From: an uncultured Pseudomonadota bacterium
Lineage (GTDB): Bacteria > Pseudomonadota > Gammaproteobacteria > Burkholderiales > Thiobacillaceae
Direction: 5' to 3'
Assembly (NCBI GenBank): GCA_903918705.1
Contig: CAIXFP010000106.1
Location: forward strand, 1-5,900
Length of the DNA: 5,900 nucleotides
Part shown: positions 1-4,900 of the stretch, in pieces
Layout: every line of letters starts with the position of its first letter
Position numbering within the stretch: position 1 is the stretch's first letter
The notes under the pieces: model-generated
The model's database searches: none
What the model was told of the DNA's origin: nothing
Seen by the model: the letters and a program-made list of their open reading frames with translations, nothing else
Position numbers and translations under genes: made by a program

Positions 1-447
1 CCGCTGCTGGAGAACGTGGACCTCAAAGGCGCGCGCGGCGTACTGGTGAACATCACCGCCAACGACAGCCTGACCATGGACGAGTTCTACGAGGTCATGA
101 ACACCATCAAGGGCTTCACCACCGAGGAAGCCACGGTCATCGTCGGCACGGCCCTGGACGAGACCATGGGCGACGGCTTGCGCGTGACCATGGTGGCCAC
201 CGGCCTGGGCAGCATGGTCAAGGCGGTGAAGAAGCCGGAGATCCGCATCGTCGAGCCCATGGAGATGATGCGGGCCACCGGCACCGACAACGCGCGCCCT
301 TTCGCCAGCACCGGCTACGACGGCGACATCGACACCCCCACCATTCTGCGCAGCCGCCGCAACAGCCAGGCCGCAGTGGAAGTGGCCCAGTCGGCGGGTC
401 TCGACACGCTGGACATCCCGGCCTTCCTGCGCAAGCAGGCGGACTGA
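1..447 (+). CDS. ftsZ: Cell division protein FtsZ, C-terminal part (5' end outside window)
   Basis: This is the last 148 codons of FtsZ, the tubulin-like GTPase that polymerises into the cytoplasmic Z-ring and recruits the division machinery. The frame is open from base 1, so the GTP-binding domain and T7 loop lie upstream of the window. The fragment starts with PLLENVDLKGARGVLVNITA, matching the C-terminal tubulin subdomain of E. coli FtsZ, and continues through a stretch ending DGLRVTMVATGLGS (about residues 56-69 of the fragment). A linker of about 65 residues follows. The protein ends LDIPAFLRKQAD (409-444), the conserved C-terminal peptide that in E. coli binds FtsA, ZipA and MinC. The linker also contains IDTPTILR (328-351), which resembles that peptide. 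The stop TGA is at 445-447. Next downstream is lpxC, the usual dcw-cluster order. The identification is essentially certain. Confidence 0.97.
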   Translation, partial: PLLENVDLKGARGVLVNITANDSLTMDEFYEVMNTIKGFTTEEATVIVGTALDETMGDGLRVTMVATGLGSMVKAVKKPEIRIVEPMEMMRATGTDNARPFASTGYDGDIDTPTILRSRRNSQAAVEVAQSAGLDTLDIPAFLRKQAD

Positions 448-470
448 GACGCTCGCTGGCAGGGGCTGGC

Positions 471-500
471 GTGCCACAAGTCTTTGTAATGTCAGGTAAT
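471..500 (+). promoter_or_regulatory. Weak candidate sigma-70 promoter ahead of lpxC
   Basis: GTGCCA (471-476) and GGTAAT (495-500) each match four of six consensus bases of the -35 and -10 boxes and are 18 bp apart. This AT-richer patch is the only such stretch between ftsZ and lpxC. The hexamer GTAATG occurs twice here (486-491 and 496-501), one helical turn apart. Many GC-rich spacers give a match this good by chance, so this is only a place to look for a start site. Confidence 0.18.
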
Positions 501-501
501 G

Positions 502-539
502 ATCCCGGTCGGGCGACCTCCCTCCCGCCCGGCCGGGAT
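502..539 (+). terminator. Strong GC-rich hairpin between ftsZ and lpxC (terminator or attenuator candidate)
   Basis: The arms 502-515 and 526-539 pair over 14 bp with a single G-T wobble (509 with 532), around a 10-base pyrimidine-rich loop (516-525). The stem is almost entirely G-C and should be very stable in RNA. No run of T follows, so it is not a textbook intrinsic terminator. It could instead be a partial terminator or attenuator that lowers lpxC expression relative to ftsZ, or a 3' stabiliser of the ftsZ mRNA. The pairing is read directly from the sequence; the role is inferred. Confidence 0.45.
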
Positions 540-574
540 ACCATTGCCTACCCCAGCCCCGACCCACCGCTTCC

Positions 575-1489
575 ATGATCCGGCAAAGAACCCTCCGATC
601 CCTGGTCCGCGCCACCGGCGTGGGCCTGCACACGGGCGAGCGGGTCACCCTGACCTTGCGCCCGGCGGCAGCGGGTAGCGGCATCCGGTTTCGCCGCACC
701 GACCTGGCCGAGCCCCGTGAATTCCAGGTCACACCGGAATCCGTCTGCGACACCCGCCTGTGCTCCGCCCTGGAAGGCAACGGCGCCAAGGTGGCCACCG
801 TGGAACATCTGATGTCCGCCCTGGCCGGGCTGGGCATCGACAATCTCCACATCGACCTGGATGGCCCGGAAGTGCCCATCCTGGACGGCTCCGCCGCGCC
901 CTTCGTCTACCTCCTGCAATCCACCGGCATCGAGACCCAGAACGCCGCCAAGCGCTTCATCCGGGTCAAGCGCGCGGTGCGGGTGGAAGAGGGTGACAAA
1001 TGGGCGGAATTCACGCCCCACGAGGGCTATACCCTGGCCTTCAGGATCGACTTCGACCATCCCGTGTTCAAGCATTCCGCCCGCGAAATTCGCCTCGACT
1101 TCGCGAAGCAGTCCTACATCCAGGAAGTGAGCCGGGCACGCACCTTCGGCTTCACCCGCGAGGTGGAATACCTGCGCAGCAACGGCCTGGCCCTGGGCGG
1201 CACCCTGGACAACGCCATCGTCATGGATGAGTTCCGCGTCCTCAACAGCGACGGCCTGCGCTATGCCGACGAGTTCGTGAAGCACAAGGTGCTGGACGCG
1301 GTGGGCGATCTCTACCTCACCGGCCATCCCATCCTGGGCGCCTTCTCCGCCTACAAATCCGGCCACGGCCTCAACAACAAGCTTCTGCGCGCCCTTATGG
1401 CCGACGCCACCGCCTGGGAATGGGCCGAGTTCCGCGACGAGGCCACGGCACCCAAGAGCCTGCTCAACCTCTACCCGCGGACTGTTTGA
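575..1489 (+). CDS. lpxC: UDP-3-O-acyl-N-acetylglucosamine deacetylase LpxC
   Basis: LpxC is the cytosolic zinc amidase that removes the acetyl group from UDP-3-O-acyl-GlcNAc, the committed step of lipid A synthesis. The 304 residues match the usual length (305 in E. coli) and the alignment is colinear from MIRQRTLRSLVRATGVGLHT onward. Zinc ligands are H78 (in TVEHLMSALAGLGIDN), H237 and D241 (in HKVLDAVGDL). E77 corresponds to the catalytic base, H264 (in YKSGHGLNNKLL) to the catalytic histidine, and K238 to the active-site lysine. The start at 575 is fixed by the conserved N-terminus, although no clear Shine-Dalgarno precedes it. The C-terminus, ending SLLNLYPRTV, does not resemble the short hydrophobic AVLA-type tail by which E. 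coli LpxC is handed to FtsH. The stop overlaps the start of the next gene by one base, indicating an operon. Confidence 0.98.
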   Translation: MIRQRTLRSLVRATGVGLHTGERVTLTLRPAAAGSGIRFRRTDLAEPREFQVTPESVCDTRLCSALEGNGAKVATVEHLMSALAGLGIDNLHIDLDGPEVPILDGSAAPFVYLLQSTGIETQNAAKRFIRVKRAVRVEEGDKWAEFTPHEGYTLAFRIDFDHPVFKHSAREIRLDFAKQSYIQEVSRARTFGFTREVEYLRSNGLALGGTLDNAIVMDEFRVLNSDGLRYADEFVKHKVLDAVGDLYLTGHPILGAFSAYKSGHGLNNKLLRALMADATAWEWAEFRDEATAPKSLLNLYPRTV

Positions 1490-1674
1490 TGTTGGGCATC
1501 CGCCTGCTCCTGATCGCGGTCGGCATCCTCATGGTGGTCAGCCTGCTCGGCTATTCCCTCAGCCGCGACCCGCGCTGGCTGCGCTTCGCCGGCTTGAGCC
1601 TGCGCGGCGGCCTGGCGTTGGTGGTGTTGCTGATGCTGGCTTATCTGGTGGAACGGCTGGTGATGGTGTTCTGA
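1489..1674 (+). CDS. Small two-helix membrane protein of unknown function
   Basis: The product is a 61-residue, strongly hydrophobic protein. Its ATG (1489-1491) shares the A of the lpxC stop codon (TGATG), the usual arrangement for translational coupling. No strong Shine-Dalgarno precedes it apart from a GGA at 1479-1481. Residues about 3-21 (LGIRLLLIAVGILMVVSLL) and about 41-60 (GLALVVLLMLAYLVERLVMV) look like membrane helices. They are joined by a short basic, Trp-containing loop (residues about 22-40) with several arginines, which by the positive-inside rule suggests a cytoplasmic loop and both ends outside. I do not recognise a named family. The same frame remains open upstream inside lpxC, but that part is an overlap shadow, so the coupled ATG is the sensible start. 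Position suggests an envelope-related role, which is inference only. Confidence 0.75.
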   Translation: MLGIRLLLIAVGILMVVSLLGYSLSRDPRWLRFAGLSLRGGLALVVLLMLAYLVERLVMVF

Positions 1675-1693
1675 CGCCAACCCGAAGGTGGCG
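1675..1693 (+). terminator. Short hairpin directly after the small membrane gene
   Basis: CGCCA (1675-1679) and CC (1681-1682) pair with GG (1687-1688) and TGGCG (1689-1693), leaving A1680 bulged and a CGAA tetraloop. The hairpin begins at the first base after the stop codon. There is no T-tract behind it, so it is a weak terminator candidate or an mRNA 3'-end stabiliser. Confidence 0.3.
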
Positions 1694-1734
1694 CCATCCC
1701 TGTCGTCAGTCATGCTGAAACGGAGATCGATGAA

Positions 1735-1830
1735 ATGGATGGATTTTTGCGTCAGGCAAGGGGCCGCAACGACGTATGGCGGAAAATGCCGCCGTTACCA
1801 TGTCTTCGTTGCAACATGTCTGACTACTAG
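1735..1830 (+). CDS. Possible 31-residue small protein with a CxxC motif
   Basis: An ATG at 1735 opens a 31-codon frame ending at TAG (1828-1830). GGAG at 1722-1725 lies nine bases upstream, a better Shine-Dalgarno than any other gene in the window has. The peptide begins MDGFLRQARGRNDVWRKM and continues PPLPCLRCNMSDY. It has a basic first half, a tryptophan at residue 15 and two cysteines spaced CxxC (23 and 26), which could bind a metal or form a disulfide. Codon choice (for example TTG, TTA, AGG, GTA) differs from the neighbouring GC-rich genes, which argues for foreign or degenerate sequence or for chance. I do not recognise a family. An open frame this short can easily arise by chance; only the ribosome site and the CxxC motif raise it above background. 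Confidence 0.25.
   Translation: MDGFLRQARGRNDVWRKMPPLPCLRCNMSDY
1774..1798 (+). repeat. Inverted repeat (hairpin) in the leader region
   Basis: GGCGG (1778-1782) and CCGCC (1789-1793) form a perfect 5-bp stem around AAAATG. It extends by a T-G wobble (1777 with 1794) and, after a bulged T1795, by GTA/TAC (1774-1776 with 1796-1798). It lies inside the possible 31-codon frame. There is no T-tract behind it. Confidence 0.4.
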
Positions 1831-1850
1831 ATCGGCGGCACTCGTTTCAT

Positions 1851-1868
1851 CCCGCCGCGCGCGGCGGG
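1851..1868. repeat. Perfect 18-bp palindrome upstream of the SNF2-like gene
   Basis: CCCGCCGCGCGCGGCGGG is its own exact reverse complement, with no interruption at the centre. It lies about 100 bp upstream of the SNF2-like start. As DNA it could be the binding site of a dimeric regulator; as RNA it could fold only with a tightened loop. No T-tract follows on the + strand. Simple GC alternation makes some palindromy likely by chance, but 18 perfect bases is long. Its function is inferred, not seen. Confidence 0.5.
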
Positions 1869-1886
1869 CCGTTTCACGAAATGGCC
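1867..1886. repeat. Near-perfect 20-bp inverted repeat adjoining the palindrome
   Basis: GGCCGTTTC (1867-1875) is complementary to GAAATGGCC (1878-1886) except for one G-T wobble (1871 with 1882), with only AC between. Such a short centre suits an operator-like protein-binding site better than an RNA hairpin. It overlaps the end of the 18-bp palindrome by two bases and covers the -35 box of the best promoter candidate for the next gene. Confidence 0.4.
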
Positions 1887-1900
1887 ACCTCTGGTAGAAC
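1872..1900 (+). promoter_or_regulatory. Weak candidate promoter for the SNF2-like gene
   Basis: TTTCAC (1872-1877) and TAGAAC (1895-1900) are 17 bp apart and match three and four of six consensus bases respectively. They would give a leader of roughly 55-60 bases before the ATG at 1965. The -35 box lies inside the 1867-1886 inverted repeat, so a protein bound there would block polymerase. The match quality is low. Confidence 0.2.
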
Positions 1901-1964
1901 CCAGCCCTACCCGAAATTCGCGGCGACAACACGGCAGCCTGATGCCAGCGACACGTACTGATCC

Positions 1965-4900
1965 ATGAACTCTCCCACCGTCACCCTCACTCCCGATACC
2001 TACAGCATCGCCCTGGCGATGGCCTTGCTGTGGACCTGGCGGCCACGCACCGACATCTACAACCTGCTGCGGGAACTGGACCTTAAGCGCGGCGACGGCC
2101 GCGCCTTCGTCCAGGAAGACACCAAGAAGGCTTTTCAGGAATTGCGCGGCCATGGTCTCCTGGTGGACCAACCCGGCATGAACGGCTACGTGCGGCTGGA
2201 GGACCGGCTGCGGATTCCGCTCTACCGCCATCTGCTGGAACAGTATTCCGGCGACAAGCTGCGCTCGGTCCTGTTCCCCTTCGTGGGGTATCACCGCGAC
2301 CGCCGTTACGGCTTTTACTGGTCGGTCAGCCAGGTCGGCACGGTGGCCCTGGTGCGCCTGGCGCTGCTCTCCGGGCTGCCGGCGGAGGAATTCAAGACCA
2401 TCGCCCAGGCGATCCAGCGCGGCTCCCAGGATTGGGACGGCCTCATCCGCGAAGCGATCTTCCAGGGCTACGACGCGGCGACCTTCGCGCGCATCCCGGC
2501 GGAAATGCGCTGGGATCTGCTCTACCGGGCGGTGGCCCTGCAGGCAGGCTACTGGCGGGTGGACATGGGCACCGCCTGCGACCAGGCGGTGGCGCGGCTC
2601 GACGCCGACGCCTCCGCCCTGCCGGTGGGGCTGCGTCTGGCCCTGGCCGAACTGCTCCTGCTGCGCGGCGACACGGCGCGCATGGAGACGGCCCTGGCCG
2701 GCCTCAACAACGGCTACGCCCAGGCCCTGCGCGCCGCCCTGCTCTGCCAGCAAGGCCGCTATGCGGAAGCGCAAACCGCCTTCGAGGCCGCCCTCAAGGT
2801 TCGCCAACTGGAAACCGGCGCGCGCAAGCGCATCTTTCCAGAGAGCCTGATCTGGCTCTATCCACTGACCCTGATCGCCCAGGGCACGGCGAAACACCTG
2901 GAACTGGCGCGCAAGTTCTGCATCGGCGAGTCGGGCAAGCGGGAGCCCAGCCATTACGATCTCTGGGGCGTGTGGGCCCATGCCGTCGACGCGCGCCGAG
3001 GTGACGCGCCCTGCGAGCCCCAGGTCTTCATCACGGGCCTGGACAACTACGCACCGCATCCGGACTGGCGCCATCTGTTTCGTCTGCTGCTGGCGGCCTG
3101 GCTGGGGCCGGAGTCGCTCCATCTCGACGCGAAACGGCGCACCCTGCTCGAACAGATCGCCCTGGCCGTGCGCAACCATCTCCTGCTTTGTCGCCTGGAC
3201 TGGCTCGCCGGCCAGGTGGAAGCGGCCCTGGAAGTGCTGCGCGGCAACGACCCGCCGGCCGGCTTCTTCGTCGCCGGGCGCGGTGAGCCATGGCGCGATG
3301 TGTTGACAGCCCTGCAAGACCTGGCCGGAGAAGGGGGCGCCGGCGGCACGGAGACGGAATCCACGCGCATTCTCTGGGCCCTGTCCCTGGGCAAGGAAGG
3401 CGTCCTGATCGACATCGAACCTCTGGAGCAGAAGCGCGGCCTACGCGGCTGGGGCAAGGCCAAGCCGCTGACCCTGAACAAGGTCGCCGGCAGCGAGCGC
3501 CTGCCGCCCTGGGACGTGAAGGTGGCGCGGGCGATCCGGCAGGATCGCGCCCATGCCCGCCGCTTCCTGCTCGACCGCGCCGCCGCCATCGTCGCCCTGG
3601 TGGGCCACCCCGGCGTGGTGCTGGCGGATGACCCGGAGCGCGCGGTGGAACTGGTGGAAGGCACGCCGACCCTGGAAGTGGTGCGCGAGGGTGAGCACTT
3701 CCGCATGCGCGTCACCCCCGCGCCCCACCCGGAATGGGTCGACAGCCACCACTATTACGGCGATGCCGACGAGCGTCGCGAGTCGGAAGCCCTGCGCCTG
3801 ATCAGCGTGGTGCGGGAGTCGCCGCAGCGCCTCCAGCTCATCCGCCTGTCCGCCGCCCAGCGTCGCGCGGCGCAACTGGTCAGTGCCGGGCTCAAGGTAC
3901 CGGCGACGGCTCAGGACGAATTGAAACAATCCCTGGAGGCGCTGGCGCGGCATTTCCAGGTCCACTCCGACAGCCAGCAGGCCGCCCGCGAGGTGGCGCC
4001 GGAATCACGACTGCACGCGGAACTCTCGCCCGCCGGCGAAGACCTGCTGCTGCGCCTGGTGGTCGCGCCCCTGGGCGTGGCAGGTCCGCGCCTGCCGCCG
4101 GCCACCGGGCGCAACCGGATCATGGCCGTCATCGGCGAAGAGACCGTGGGCACCCAGCGCGACCTGAACGGCGAACGCGACCATCTCAACGCCGTGCTCG
4201 ACGCACTGCCGTTCCTGGAGGAGCCCGATGGCGCCTGCGAATGGCGGGTGGATGACCCGGAAGACGCCCTGGCCATGGTGGAAATCCTGCCCAGCCTGCC
4301 CGCCGTGGCAGCGGTGGAATGGCCCAAGGGCAAGCCGGTGCGGGTGGTACGCATCGATGCCAACCAATTGGGCGTCACCGTGGAGAGCGATCGCGACTGG
4401 TTCCGGGTGAGCGGCGAAGCGAAACTGGACGACGGCCTGGTGCTGGCGTTCTCCGCGCTGCTGGAAGCCGCCCGCCAGAAAAGCCGCTTTATCCCCATGG
4501 GCGACGGCGTCTATGCGGCGCTGACCCAGAGCCTGAAGGAACGCCTGGCCGATCTGGCGGCCGTCGTCGAAGTGGACAAGCACGGCGCCCGCATCCCCCC
4601 CATCGCCGCCGCCTGGGTCGACGAGGCCCTGGCCGGCATGGAAGTGGCCTCCGACGTGGATTTCCGGGCTGCGATTGAGCGTTTGCGCGCCGCCCAGAAC
4701 GAAACGCCCAAGCTGCCGAAGAGCCTGCAGGCGGCATTGCGCCCCTACCAGGAAGATGGCTACCAGTGGGCCATGCGCCTGGCTGCCGCCGGCCTCGGCG
4801 GCGTGCTGGCCGACGACATGGGCCTGGGCAAGACTTTGCAGGCCCTGGCGGTGATGCTGGCGCGCGGGCCGCAAGGCGCGGCCCTGGTCATCGCCCCCAC

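Larger units (their letters stand above)
1675..1964. other. Intergenic leader region, lower GC, rich in inverted repeats
   Basis: These 290 bases separate the ftsZ-lpxC group from the SNF2-like gene. They are visibly less GC-rich than the flanking genes. Any reading frame here lacks the G/C-rich third positions seen in the neighbouring genes. The stretch contains a short hairpin just after the upstream stop, a hairpin at 1774-1798, a 7-base direct repeat CATGTCT (1799-1805 and 1815-1821), an 18-bp perfect palindrome (1851-1868) and a partly overlapping near-palindrome (1867-1886). The only gene-like element is a 31-codon frame. It most likely holds the end of one transcription unit and the promoter and leader of the next. 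Confidence 0.6.

Noticed and set aside
548..1366. 272-codon open frame on the minus strand
   Set aside because: It lies exactly opposite lpxC, whose identity is certain. The antisense product has no recognisable motif.
1808..1821. GTTGCAAC and ACATGT short palindromes with a CATGTCT direct repeat
   Set aside because: They are too short and imperfectly arranged to call a repeat family or an attachment site. No integrase is nearby.
1688..1897. 69-codon plus-strand frame in the spacer
   Set aside because: It has no Shine-Dalgarno at its first ATG. The end is an Arg-rich translation of the palindrome, and codon use is unlike the neighbours. The 31-codon frame has the better spaced ribosome site.
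2432..3004. 190-codon plus-strand frame inside the SNF2-like gene
   Set aside because: It is an out-of-frame Arg/Gly/Pro/Ala-rich translation of a region where the long frame encodes a coherent helical, TPR-like protein.
1827..3317. 496-codon open frame on the minus strand
   Set aside because: It is a shadow of the N-terminal part of the SNF2-like gene, with low-complexity Gln/Ala/Arg/Gly composition, no domain, and an end in the intergenic repeats.
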